A stretch of 33,032 nt of DNA from Gemmatimonadales bacterium UBA2975 (GCA_002348265.1 DEAT01000036.1:52868-85899); one strand, 5' to 3'; counted from the stretch's first letter, positions 7,570-15,451 are shown. The notes: generated by a model from the letters alone, not told the origin. Made by a program: numbers and translations.

Positions 7570-9990
7570 ATGACTTCGATTCTCTTTCAGCTCGCCATTG
7601 CTGGAGCGTTGTCCGCAAACTCAGTTGAGAAAGAGCCCACCTACAGTGTGCTAGCGTTGCCCGGCCCCGGTGATCGAATTCATGAGTCTTGGGCCCAGCC
7701 TGGATCCCCGAGCGATCCTGAGGTCGAGACCCCCGCTGTTGAGGATGCCGGGATCAAAGTAGACGGACGCCTCGATGACAAGGCATGGGAGCATGCCGTT
7801 CTGCTAGACGGGTTCACTCAGTTTAGTCCGATAGAGGGATCGGAGGCGACCCAGGATACTCACATTCTAGTGCTTGTAGACGCTGAAGCGATTTACTTCG
7901 CTTTAAAGGCGTTCGACGAAAGCCCTGCCTTAATAAGAGCGACGCTAACAGATAGGGATAGTTACACATATACGGATGACTACGTTCGCTTCATTCTTGA
8001 CACGTTTGATGATCAGCGAAGAGCCTATGTGTTCACAGTTAACCCTTACGGTGTCCAGCATGACGGGCTTTGGAATGAAATAGGAGGCGGTACAGGCCGT
8101 CGCGGGCGGGGAATGTTTTCACCGATTGATGACAACCCAGATTTCCTGTGGGAATCTGATGCAGAACTAACTCCGTGGGGCTATCAGGCTGAGATCCGGA
8201 TTCCGTTCAAGAGCCTTCGGTTTCCTGAGCTTACCGAGCAGTCTTGGGGCCTTCAGGTAGAGCGCAAGATTCAGCGGAACGGCTATGAGAGCTCGTGGGC
8301 TCCAATAACAGCCTCAGTGGCGAATCGCTTGGCTCAGGCGGGTAAGTTGAATGGGCTACGGGGGTTGGACATGGGCCTGTTTATGGAGGTCAACCCGTTC
8401 GCCACCGGTTCACGAAACGGATCCGTCGACGAGAGTGATAACTTCGTTCATGCGAACCCAACCGGAGAGTTTGGATTCAATGCTACGTACGGTATAACGT
8501 CCAACTTGACGCTGGATGGCACCTTCAATCCGGATTTCAGCCAGGTTGAGGCAGATGCTGGCCAGGTTCAGATCAACGAACGCTTCGCACTTTTTTACCC
8601 AGAAGCTCGTCCATTCTTTCTTGAAGGGACCGAAATCTTCGGTATGCCCAAACAGCTCGTATACACGCGCACGATTCAGAATCCGATCGCTGGCGGAAAG
8701 CTGACCGGTAAAATCGGTGGGTTAAGTGTCGGTTACCTGGGAGCGATTGACGAGACGTTTTCAGTGGGTCGGGAGGATATCTATGTAAATCTTCTGAGAG
8801 CACGCGCAGATTTGGGCACCTCTTCCACAATCGGAGCGGTCTACACGGATCGTACGTCAAACTCCACTGATTTTAATCGTGTGTTGGGAGCTGATGCTCG
8901 TATCCAGATTGGTGGCCGCTACACCTTCACCGCAATGGGTGCTCGGAGCTTTACCAACGACGCGGTGCTAAGGGATAGGCAGGATGGAACAATGGGTTCT
9001 TTGCGCTTTGAGCGAGCCGGGAGGACGTTCCAGCTAAATGCCGAATTTGAAGACACTCAGCAGAGTTTCAAGCCCGGGAGTGGGTTTTTTCAGCGGATAG
9101 GCACCGCCGAAGCGAATTCGCGAATGTCGTACACCTGGTTCGGACAGCGCGGGGCTTTTTTTGAATCAATCGGTCCATCTCTGGAGGTTAAGGCTTTCTG
9201 GGACCATGAACGCTTCTGGCGCGGTGAGGGATTGGAGGAAGGAGAAGTTCAACTCAGCAGCAGGTTTAGCCTCAAGAACAATGTGACTGTTTGGGCAAAC
9301 TATAAGTTCTCTAGGTTTGTCTTTCAGCCTGAGCAGTACGAAGGCTTGTTTGTGAAGGATCCAGTGGGTGGCAAGCGGCCCTTCCGTCCAGACCAAGAAC
9401 TTTTCGATGCACTCCCGAGCGCAACTGTTGGAATATGGGTCAACAAGTGGGAGAAGATCCGAGGCAACGTACGTCTGACTCGCAGTCAAAGACCCATCTT
9501 TGACCGGTGGTACAATGTGGCTGTCGAGCCTGCTAATTCCTTTTCCGGTGAGGCTCGTCTGAATGTATACCCGACGAGGTCGGTGTCGGCTGAGGTTGGA
9601 GCGAATTGGAGTCGTCTGACCCGTCGAAGCGACGGCGTTCAGCATTCGACCGCCATCATTCCCAGGGCGAAACTACGATACCAGTTTTCAAGAGCTTTGT
9701 ACTTACGGAGTATTTTCGAGTACGGGAGCCAAGAATCGATAGCGCTCCAGGATGGTGTAGCGAGTCTACCTTTAATTGGGTGTGTAGACGGCGACTGTTC
9801 TCCGCGCTCTGGCGGGTCGAATCACGATTTTAGAATCGAAGGGCTCTTGGGTTACGAACCATCGCCAGGAACTGTGTTCTTTTTCGGCTACACACGTCAG
9901 ATGGTTGACGCTAGAGCATTTGGCTTCGAGGACGTTCATCCGACCCAAGACGGCCTTTTCGTCAAACTGAGCTATCGGTTCCGCCTGTAG
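7570..9990 (+). CDS. DUF5916 outer-membrane protein with N-terminal CBM9-like domain
   Basis: An 806-aa protein with a short N-terminal hydrophobic segment (MTSILFQLAIAGALSA). Residues about 62-250 match the carbohydrate-binding-9-like fold found at the front of DUF5916 proteins: DGRLDDKAWEHA, then DAEAIYFALKAFDESP and the SWGLQVERKI strand. From about 265 to the end it reads as a membrane beta-barrel: GEFGFNATYGITSNLTLDGT, then NPDFSQVEADAGQVQIN and FFLEG, the strongest family signature. The barrel closes with LSYRFRL. A CVDGDC pair near 735-740 probably sits in an external loop. The biochemical role is not established; sugar or glycan binding or transport at the outer membrane is plausible. 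No Shine-Dalgarno precedes the ATG. Confidence 0.85.
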   Translation: MTSILFQLAIAGALSANSVEKEPTYSVLALPGPGDRIHESWAQPGSPSDPEVETPAVEDAGIKVDGRLDDKAWEHAVLLDGFTQFSPIEGSEATQDTHILVLVDAEAIYFALKAFDESPALIRATLTDRDSYTYTDDYVRFILDTFDDQRRAYVFTVNPYGVQHDGLWNEIGGGTGRRGRGMFSPIDDNPDFLWESDAELTPWGYQAEIRIPFKSLRFPELTEQSWGLQVERKIQRNGYESSWAPITASVANRLAQAGKLNGLRGLDMGLFMEVNPFATGSRNGSVDESDNFVHANPTGEFGFNATYGITSNLTLDGTFNPDFSQVEADAGQVQINERFALFYPEARPFFLEGTEIFGMPKQLVYTRTIQNPIAGGKLTGKIGGLSVGYLGAIDETFSVGREDIYVNLLRARADLGTSSTIGAVYTDRTSNSTDFNRVLGADARIQIGGRYTFTAMGARSFTNDAVLRDRQDGTMGSLRFERAGRTFQLNAEFEDTQQSFKPGSGFFQRIGTAEANSRMSYTWFGQRGAFFESIGPSLEVKAFWDHERFWRGEGLEEGEVQLSSRFSLKNNVTVWANYKFSRFVFQPEQYEGLFVKDPVGGKRPFRPDQELFDALPSATVGIWVNKWEKIRGNVRLTRSQRPIFDRWYNVAVEPANSFSGEARLNVYPTRSVSAEVGANWSRLTRRSDGVQHSTAIIPRAKLRYQFSRALYLRSIFEYGSQESIALQDGVASLPLIGCVDGDCSPRSGGSNHDFRIEGLLGYEPSPGTVFFFGYTRQMVDARAFGFEDVHPTQDGLFVKLSYRFRL

Positions 9991-10078
9991 CGACCGTAGC
10001 TAAGTAGCGTTAAGGTTGTCTCCCTGAAAAGCCCGTCGGCGTCTCAGTATGTCCGGCTGAGGGCTAAGCCTCCGATGG

Positions 10079-10303
10079 ATGGAAAGCGTGGGAAAAGACG
10101 CGATTGAGATTGAAGGAACTGTAACTGAGGTGCTACCAAACGCGACGTTTCGTGTTTTGCTCGAGAACGACCATGAGGTGCATGCTTATCTCTCTGGCAA
10201 GATGCGGCAGAACTACATTCGGGTTCTGGAGGGAGATCGAGTTAAGGTTGAGATGTCGCCTTACGATCTATCGAAAGGCCGCATTAGCTACCGCTACAAA
10301 TAG
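10079..10303 (+). CDS. infA: Translation initiation factor IF-1
   Basis: A 74-aa single S1/OB-fold protein that occupies the ribosomal A site during initiation. The sequence is close to consensus throughout: DAIEIEGTVTEVLPNATFRV, then NDHEVHAYLSGKMRQNYIRV, GDRVKVEMSPYDL and a GRISYRYK end. Length is normal (72-75 aa). The ATG at 10079 is preferred over an out-of-frame ATG at 10075; no clear Shine-Dalgarno is present. It stands apart from any ribosomal-protein cluster in this window and is followed by a 330-bp non-coding stretch before HU. Confidence 0.97.
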   Translation: MESVGKDAIEIEGTVTEVLPNATFRVLLENDHEVHAYLSGKMRQNYIRVLEGDRVKVEMSPYDLSKGRISYRYK

Positions 10304-10447
10304 TAGATCTCAAAGCCCTCGGTACTGCATATGGTAGCCGGTGGCCGGTATGGGATGAGCGGAAGCCAGGAGTCGGCCTACAGAGCAACTGGCGTGCACG
10401 AGGGTGAGAATCACAAGTAACGGCGCGGGTTTTCACCGGTTTTTCCC

Positions 10448-10476
10448 TTGACGGCTCGGAAAGGGCTGTGTACCGT
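10448..10476 (+). promoter_or_regulatory. Possible sigma-70-type promoter of HU
   Basis: TTGACG at 10448-10453 is a good -35 match, and 17 bases later TACCGT matches the -10 at only three of six positions. TATGCT at 10481-10486 is a better -10 by sequence, but its spacing to TTGACG is too long. Read as a tentative promoter. Confidence 0.25.
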
Positions 10477-10526
10477 AGGTTATGCTTTTATTCGCAGGCA
10501 CGGAAACACTTGATCCTACAGGGCTT

Positions 10527-10550
10527 TCCGGGTGCTCTAGGCACCCCGGA
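10527..10550 (+). promoter_or_regulatory. Hairpin in HU 5' leader
   Basis: TCCGGGTGC pairs with GCACCCCGGA across a TCTAG loop, with one bulged C. The stem is about 9 bp and GC rich, and it lies 84 bases ahead of the HU start. There is no T-run after it, so it is more likely a leader structure than a terminator. Confidence 0.4.
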
Positions 10551-10579
10551 TGTCGTAGCTTCTTCGGTCTGCACTCACT

Positions 10580-10593
10580 GCGGCTTCGGTCGC
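10580..10593 (+). promoter_or_regulatory. UUCG-tetraloop hairpin in HU 5' leader
   Basis: GCGGC-TTCG-GTCGC forms a 5-bp stem (one G-U pair) closed by a C(UUCG)G tetraloop, an exceptionally stable RNA loop. It sits 29 bases before the Shine-Dalgarno of HU. Confidence 0.4.
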
Positions 10594-10633
10594 GAAATTC
10601 CCATCATTCTCGTTCCAAATTAGGAGCCATCAG

Positions 10634-10918
10634 ATGAACAAGTCCGACCTTGTGGATGCCCTCGCCTCAGCTTCTGGCATGACTAAAGCTGACGCATCTC
10701 GTGCGGTAGACGCGATGTTCTCCCCTAGTGACGGGATTATTGCCGGTGCTCTGCGTGGTGGTCATCGCGTTCAGATTACTGGCTTCGGCACGTTTGAGGT
10801 TAAGCACCGCAAGGCTCGTATGGGTCGCAACCCTCGCACAGGGCAGTCGATTCATATCTCCGCGAGCAACAGTCCTGCGTTTAAGGCCGGTAAGGGTCTG
10901 AAGGACGCTGTGAACTGA
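10634..10918 (+). CDS. hup: HU-family histone-like DNA-binding protein
   Basis: A 94-aa nucleoid protein that dimerises and bends DNA. The N-terminal helices (MNKSDLVDALASASGMTKAD) lead to the beta-arm signature ITGFGTFEVKHRKARMGRNP. The RTGQSIHISASNSPAFKAGK tail includes the intercalating proline arm and the C-terminal helix. It is a few residues longer than usual (about 90), through the MFSPSDGII stretch in helix 2. AGGAG at 10622-10626 supports the ATG start. The gene has a structured leader and is followed by a strong terminator, so it is probably monocistronic and highly expressed. Confidence 0.95.
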   Translation: MNKSDLVDALASASGMTKADASRAVDAMFSPSDGIIAGALRGGHRVQITGFGTFEVKHRKARMGRNPRTGQSIHISASNSPAFKAGKGLKDAVN

Positions 10919-10998
10919 GTCTTTCGGTCGGCCACCACAAAGGGCGAAGCTAGCCCGGAGTAGCTCCTCCTCGTAGGAGCCTTGGGCCGAATGGAGTT

Positions 10999-11036
10999 AA
11001 GAGGCCACGTCGCGTATGCGACGTGGCCTCTTTGTT
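10999..11036. terminator. Strong bidirectional intrinsic terminator between HU and the DEAD-box-like gene
   Basis: GAGGCCACGTCGC (11001-11013), loop GTAT, then the perfect complement GCGACGTGGCCTC (11018-11030); flanking AA/TT extend the stem to 15 bp. TTTGTT follows on the plus strand and a T-poor TTAACT-like flank on the minus strand. The minus-strand gene stops at 11035, directly at its edge. A smaller hairpin, GCTCCT/AGGAGC (10963-10980), lies just upstream. Confidence 0.85.
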
Positions 11037-12567
11037 AGCGCGCGGGACGACCTTTCCGTGCTGTTGGTTTGGCGCGCGGGCGGTCGAAGTCCACTCTCGC
11101 TGCGCGTCCTCGTAGGCTCGTACCATTGAGAGCTTGAATCACTTTCCGAGCAACTGACTCGTGGACCTCAACTAGAGAATGGCTCTCCCGGATCTCTATT
11201 CGTCCGACTGAATCACCAGTTAATGCAGCTTCACCTGTGATCGCGCCAAGAAGGTCGCCCTTACTGAGTCCGTCGCGCTCACCGACGCCGACGAACAGCT
11301 TTGACCACGAAGGAGTTCTGGGTGCTCGGGCTGCCGCACTGGGTGATCCGTGTGTTTGCGCATGGTCGACGGACCTCTGTTTTTTTCTTAGTAGAGCGAC
11401 GGCTGCTGCTGCTACTTCCACCGGATCGTGGTCTCGGAAGATCGGCTCAAGAGCGTCAATATATGGGGCAATGTCTCCGTCCTGTAGAGCCGGTTCTAGC
11501 ATATGACGGATCTGATCGGTCACACCCCTGTCCCGAATCGGTGGTGGGAAAGGGATGGTTTCATAGCCAGTTTGTTTCCCTAGCGCACGTAGATGTGCAA
11601 CCTCCCTTGGTGCCACTATCACAACACCGTTTGACGTGAGCGAGTGGCGCCTGTCGAGGGTGTCGGGGTCAGCCGGTGGGTCACAGCTGATGACCGCCAA
11701 TCCCTCACTGTTTTCAATCCCTGAGCGTGCCTCCAGGGCATCTATGCCGAGCCACACTGGAACAGATGTGTCGCCGGGAGCGCCAGCTATGAATCCGTGT
11801 AGCGTTAGGTAATCGCCGACATCTGCTGCTCGATCCTCGCTTCGGCAGAAAACAAGAACATGTTGGGCACCATCCGCTATCAGTTCGTCAACGATCGCTA
11901 AGGCTGTAGCCTCAGTCGGCTCTGGTGCGATACGGAACCGTATCTGTCCCCGCTTAGGCACATCGGACGTGGGGGTTGGTAGCGTTACGGTTCGCTTGAA
12001 ATGCCTTCCGATCAGGTCCTGGACTCCAGTGGTGATAGGCAGGCTACTTAGGATGCGCTGGGTACCGCTAGGCAGATATCCTAGCGTGCGCTCTAAGGAT
12101 TGGAGACCGCTGACGTTCTCGATCGACTGAGCCTGATCAACCACGAGCACCTGTACGGATGAAACGTCCACGACATTCTGTTCTAGTGCAGCCAGGAGAT
12201 CGTCAGGAGTTGTGAAGAGTAGGTTTGCTTGCCCGGGCAGAGTCCAAGAAGATCCTAGGGCCGCTAATGAATGTCCCGTCATAGATGATAGTCGAGCGGA
12301 TGATTCAGCGAGCCGGTCCGCAGTTTCCGGAGTAGCACAAAGCACAACGCACTGAACCTTGCTGTCGCTTGGCTCAATGCGTTCCAGCAGTCCGACCAAC
12401 CATGTCGCGAGTAGGCCTGATCCGGGACCAGCCATGAGCACAATGTTGTTGCCTTTGGCTATTGTTGGTATGGCGGCTTCTTGCAGCGGAGTTGGTATCT
12501 CTATGCCTTCCCTTGCGAGCGCCTCGGTGATTTCAGAGGAGAGGCCTAGGTCTTCGAACGATTTCAC
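11035..12567 (-). CDS. Degenerate DEAD-box RNA helicase-like protein with DbpA-type RNA-binding domain
   Basis: A 510-aa protein with the order of a DEAD-box helicase: Q-motif region (SFEDLGL...GIEIPTPLQ, 3-29), two RecA-like lobes (about 35-195 and 215-340) and a C-terminal DbpA/CsdA-type RNA-binding domain (424-496, KLFVGVGERDGLSKGDLLGA). The catalytic motifs are lost. Walker A AxTGxGKT reads AGPGSGLL (46-53). PTRELA reads ATPETA. DEAD reads DQAQ (144-147). SAT reads SSL (174-176). Motif V is altered to GIDALEARSGIE. HRxGRxxR reads as DRRHSLTSNG near 305-314. Motif IV (LVFCRS) is preserved. It is therefore unlikely to hydrolyse ATP, while RNA binding looks intact. It is last in a probable operon, 13 bp after an unknown gene. 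Confidence 0.85.
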   Translation of the reverse strand: MKSFEDLGLSSEITEALAREGIEIPTPLQEAAIPTIAKGNNIVLMAGPGSGLLATWLVGLLERIEPSDSKVQCVVLCATPETADRLAESSARLSSMTGHSLAALGSSWTLPGQANLLFTTPDDLLAALEQNVVDVSSVQVLVVDQAQSIENVSGLQSLERTLGYLPSGTQRILSSLPITTGVQDLIGRHFKRTVTLPTPTSDVPKRGQIRFRIAPEPTEATALAIVDELIADGAQHVLVFCRSEDRAADVGDYLTLHGFIAGAPGDTSVPVWLGIDALEARSGIENSEGLAVISCDPPADPDTLDRRHSLTSNGVVIVAPREVAHLRALGKQTGYETIPFPPPIRDRGVTDQIRHMLEPALQDGDIAPYIDALEPIFRDHDPVEVAAAAVALLRKKQRSVDHAQTHGSPSAAARAPRTPSWSKLFVGVGERDGLSKGDLLGAITGEAALTGDSVGRIEIRESHSLVEVHESVARKVIQALNGTSLRGRAARVDFDRPRAKPTARKGRPAR

Positions 12568-12580
12568 GGAGATCTCTCAG

Positions 12581-12883
12581 TTAGCTCGGCTCGCCCGAAC
12601 CCGGACCACCCGCGTCCCCGGGTTCGTATGGCAATTGGGTGAGTAGACGCTGCAGCTCGTAATCGAGCCGCGAAGTGCGGAGCTGGTCAGTATCCGCTAC
12701 TACGTCAGTGTATGGTCCGTGACGGTGAGCGGAGATGGTGACGGTGCCCTCGGTGCCCACCCACGTCGCCGCGTGGTCAGTCTTTTCAGAGCATTGGAGT
12801 CCCAACATACCGGGAAGGAAGGTATCGGCTTGCTCGAGGACCTCGCTTGGTGAACTCGCTGTCTTTCTTCTGTAACCGGCCAT
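12581..12883 (-). CDS. Conserved-looking protein of unknown function (100 aa)
   Basis: I do not recognise this family. The ATG at 12881-12883 gives a basic N-terminus (MAGYRRKT), a mixed alpha/beta middle with a short beta pattern (AATWVGTEGTVTISAHRHG) and a helical stretch (TSRLDYELQRLLTQLPYEPG), then a Gly/Pro-rich tail. No signal peptide, membrane segment or cysteine motif is visible. It lies 13 bp upstream of the degenerate helicase and 32 bp downstream of the thioredoxin-fold gene on the same strand, so the three are probably co-transcribed. Confidence 0.65.
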   Translation of the reverse strand: MAGYRRKTASSPSEVLEQADTFLPGMLGLQCSEKTDHAATWVGTEGTVTISAHRHGPYTDVVADTDQLRTSRLDYELQRLLTQLPYEPGDAGGPGSGEPS

Positions 12884-12915
12884 GATCCGAGAGAGTGAGG
12901 GTCTTTGGCTGTCTT

Positions 12916-13509
12916 TCAGGTGCCGAGTAAGGTGCCGAGCACAGTCCTATTGTGGAAGCCCTCCAGACGCTTTCCCTCTTTGACGATGGTCGCCGGGCGC
13001 GTCACAGACGCAGATTTGGCTTTTTCTGCCGAACTTTTTACGATCGCTTCGTACCTGTCGACATCGAGGACTGCTTTGCACTCTGTGCGGTCACATCCAT
13101 GGTCTGTAGCGATCTTTACCAGAACGTCTACCCGGCCGATATCCCAACCCTTAATGGCGTATGCTTGCGCTACTGCAAGCCTCAAAGAATGGGATGCTTC
13201 TATCCTCTCTTCCTCTGCGTGAGTAATCAATTCATGGGCTTTTCGCGTCCATGGGACAAGACGGGGAGGATTTAGGGTGACGCCAATCTGCTGTGCTAGG
13301 GGAATTGCTGATTCCCACAAGTAAGAGACTTCTGGGTCGTCGAGACTCACCAACGGGCTAGGTGGTGGACGCATTTCGAGCGCTCGCCATTTGATGCAGG
13401 AATCAAGAGCCCATGATTCGCCATCTCGTCGTGCCGCCTCGATCTCTAGCATGAGCAGCACAGAGGCGGGGTCGACAAAGTCATACCAGATGTCGATCGG
13501 GTTTGTCAC
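12916..13509 (-). CDS. DsbA/HCCA-isomerase-like thioredoxin-fold protein lacking CxxC
   Basis: A 197-aa protein of the DsbA/FrnE/2-hydroxychromene-2-carboxylate isomerase group. The opening IDIWYDFVDPASVLLML aligns with the DFVCPWCYLG or DFxSPYSY start of this fold, but the active-site CxxC is replaced by DPAS (13-16). The helical insert and the C-terminal SASVTRPATIVKEGKRLEG, containing the cis-Pro (TRPA), are retained. It may therefore be an isomerase or glutathione-dependent enzyme rather than a disulfide oxidase. The GTG at 13507-13509 is chosen because AGGAGG lies seven bases upstream; an ATG at 13527 would add six residues and put that site inside the gene. It is divergent from the aminotransferase with a 53-bp gap. 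Confidence 0.75.
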   Translation of the reverse strand: MTNPIDIWYDFVDPASVLLMLEIEAARRDGESWALDSCIKWRALEMRPPPSPLVSLDDPEVSYLWESAIPLAQQIGVTLNPPRLVPWTRKAHELITHAEEERIEASHSLRLAVAQAYAIKGWDIGRVDVLVKIATDHGCDRTECKAVLDVDRYEAIVKSSAEKAKSASVTRPATIVKEGKRLEGFHNRTVLGTLLGT

Positions 13510-13516
13510 CGTGGAG

Positions 13517-13522
13517 CCTCCT
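13517..13522 (-). promoter_or_regulatory. Ribosome binding site deciding the thioredoxin-fold gene start
   Basis: A minus-strand AGGAGG seven bases before the GTG at 13509. It favours this start over the ATG at 13527. Confidence 0.6.
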
Positions 13523-13562
13523 GCCATATTTCGGGTTCTCCCGGTCTTTAAGCGAGGTTCAG

Positions 13563-14744
13563 ATGCGGTTCAGCGCCAATGTAGAGAAGCTCAAGCCGTC
13601 CGCTACGATTGCAGTGAGTACTCTGGCAAAAAAGCTAGCGGCAGACGGTCGGGATATCATCAATCTGAGCGCAGGAGAGCCCGATTTTGATACCCCTGCA
13701 TTCATTGCTGAGGCGGGTACGGCTGCTATACATGAAGGTCGAACTCGCTATACGCCAACTGCGGGGATTCCAGAGTTGAGAGTAGCGATCGCTGAGAGGC
13801 TCAGTGATCGTTCGGGTCGCGCTATGGATCCAGACGGTGTAGTAGTGACCACTGGGGCTAAGCAGGCACTCTTTAACGCAATATTCACTCTGTTCGGGCC
13901 TGGCGATGAGGTTCTAGTAGCGGCGCCATACTGGACTACCTATCCGGACTTGATCAAGATCGCGCGGGCTGAACCAGTAGAGGTCTTCGGGCGACAGTCC
14001 AACGACTTTAAGGTGACTCCGGCAGACTTGGATCAATCTGTTACCGATGCGACACGCGGACTGATCATAAACACGCCCTGTAACCCGACTGGGGCCGTTT
14101 ATTCTGAGGATGAATTGTGTGAGCTAGCGAAGTGGTGTCGCGAACGCGGTGTGTGGCTTTTGAGCGACGAGATCTATCGTCACATTTACCATGAGGGTGA
14201 GGGTGCAGCTCCGGGTATCCTCAGTCTCACTCCGGGTACTCTTGGCCCACATGTGTTGATCGACGGTGCCTCGAAGAGCTTTGCGATGACCGGGTGGCGC
14301 ATTGGCTTCACCTATGCCGACACGGAGGTGACAAAGAAGTTTTCAGCCCTTCAGAGTCAAATAACATCGAACGCGGCGACACCTTCTCAGTTCGCGGCGC
14401 TCTCCGCATTCACGGAAAAGGACAGCGCGGGCAGTGCACTCGCTTCGATGGGTCAGGCCTTTGCCCGCCGCCGCGAGCTGGTGTGCCGTCTGATGGATGA
14501 GCTTCTCCCTGGCGTTCCATTTATAAGGCCGTCCGGGGCATTCTACCTATTCTTTTGTGTCGAAGACTTATTCGATGAGGAGATCACCAGCGCAACGCAA
14601 TGGTGTAGCCAGCTCCTTCAGGAGAAGGGGGTAGCGCTAGTGCCGGGGGCAGCGTTTGGAGATGATCGCTGGGTTCGCATGAGTTTCGCTTCTTCGGACG
14701 AAGTGATCGAGGAGGCATTTATGCGGATCTCTTCTGCGCAGTAA
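13563..14744 (+). CDS. aspC: Pyridoxal-phosphate aspartate/aromatic aminotransferase, class I
   Basis: A 393-aa cytosolic enzyme that moves an amino group from aspartate (or a related amino acid) to 2-oxoglutarate using PLP. The Schiff-base lysine is K238 in GASKSFAMTGWRIGF. Other family marks are NLSAGEPDFDTP, the YTPTAGIPELR loop, TTGAKQALFNA, the NTPCNPTG substrate/PLP loop and the LLSDEIYRHIYH strand with its PLP-pyridine Asp. A closing WVRMSFASSD holds the C-terminal carboxylate-binding Arg. The start MRFSANVEKLKPSAT has GAGG five bases upstream; a longer frame from 13503 runs into the divergent gene and lacks homology-like sequence. It fits subgroup I-gamma (Thermus/Bacillus type) aspartate aminotransferases. 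Confidence 0.93.
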   Translation: MRFSANVEKLKPSATIAVSTLAKKLAADGRDIINLSAGEPDFDTPAFIAEAGTAAIHEGRTRYTPTAGIPELRVAIAERLSDRSGRAMDPDGVVVTTGAKQALFNAIFTLFGPGDEVLVAAPYWTTYPDLIKIARAEPVEVFGRQSNDFKVTPADLDQSVTDATRGLIINTPCNPTGAVYSEDELCELAKWCRERGVWLLSDEIYRHIYHEGEGAAPGILSLTPGTLGPHVLIDGASKSFAMTGWRIGFTYADTEVTKKFSALQSQITSNAATPSQFAALSAFTEKDSAGSALASMGQAFARRRELVCRLMDELLPGVPFIRPSGAFYLFFCVEDLFDEEITSATQWCSQLLQEKGVALVPGAAFGDDRWVRMSFASSDEVIEEAFMRISSAQ

Positions 14745-14790
14745 GCTTGGGGCAGCTCACCATAACGGGCAGGTTGAAAGGAGAGTTCGC

Positions 14791-15285
14791 TTACGCCGCT
14801 TTCAATCGATCCAAAAGGTTTTGACAGGATCGATGAACCATCTCGTAGACAGTCTCAAATCCGCTCGCTCCACCGTAGTAGGGATCCGGAACCTCATCTC
14901 CTTCGCTCCCATCATCATACTCGCGTAGCAAGTGAATCTTGGCCCCTGACCCGCTCGGCTCTGCCAAGCGCTCAATGTTGCGGAGGTTTTCGCGGTCCAT
15001 TGCGATAACGTAATCAAACCGGTCCAAGTCCTCTTGTGTAATCTGCCTAGCGCGACTTTCTAGTTCGACGCCGTGTCGACTTGCGACCATAGCTGCGCGT
15101 GCGTCAGGGCGCTCACCTACGTGCCATGCGCCGGTGCCTGCAGAGTCGATTTCGAAGCGGTCAGCGAGACCAGCTTCCTCTACTAGATGGAGGAAGATTC
15201 CTTCAGCCAGCGGTGAACGGCAAATGTTGCCGAGACAGACAAAGAGAAGCGACGTCTGATTTGAATCGGGCTTGTTCGTGTCCAC
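14791..15285 (-). CDS. Low-molecular-weight protein-tyrosine phosphatase
   Basis: A 164-aa cytosolic phosphatase that removes phosphate from tyrosine, often opposite a BY-kinase in exopolysaccharide control; no kinase is visible here. The P-loop is FVCLGNICRSPLAEG with nucleophile C17, a second conserved C22, R23 and S24. The general-acid Asp is D134 in the EVPDPYYGG loop. The IDSAGTGAWHVGERPDARA segment is typical. The start is a GTG at 15283-15285 with no clear Shine-Dalgarno; the frame offers no better start before the catalytic loop. Arsenate reductase (ArsC) uses the same fold but carries extra C-terminal cysteines that are absent here. Confidence 0.92.
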   Translation of the reverse strand: MDTNKPDSNQTSLLFVCLGNICRSPLAEGIFLHLVEEAGLADRFEIDSAGTGAWHVGERPDARAAMVASRHGVELESRARQITQEDLDRFDYVIAMDRENLRNIERLAEPSGSGAKIHLLREYDDGSEGDEVPDPYYGGASGFETVYEMVHRSCQNLLDRLKAA

Positions 15286-15451
15286 GGACGCGGTGGTCGT
15301 CTAGTGGTCGTCGCGGGAAGGCAGCATAGGCTTCTTCCATCCGAGTGCCAAATTGCCAGTGTGCGCTTAGGAATTCAAGGTGTGAGAGCCAAATTCGTTT
15401 AATTCGGTTTCTTGCGGTTGGGGCGCTTCGTTACCTTTCAGGTGAAATCGT

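Larger units (their letters stand above)
10304..10633 (+). other. 330-bp non-coding stretch: infA tail and HU promoter/leader
   Basis: I see no convincing gene here; the longest small frame is about 29 codons and has no recognisable features. It contains a possible promoter (TTGACG at 10448-10453) and two RNA hairpins in the region that would be the HU leader (10527-10550 and 10580-10593), listed separately. Confidence 0.6.

Noticed and set aside
9166..9645. 159-codon minus-strand frame in the DUF5916 gene
   Set aside because: Shadow of the barrel-coding sequence without signal peptide or motif.
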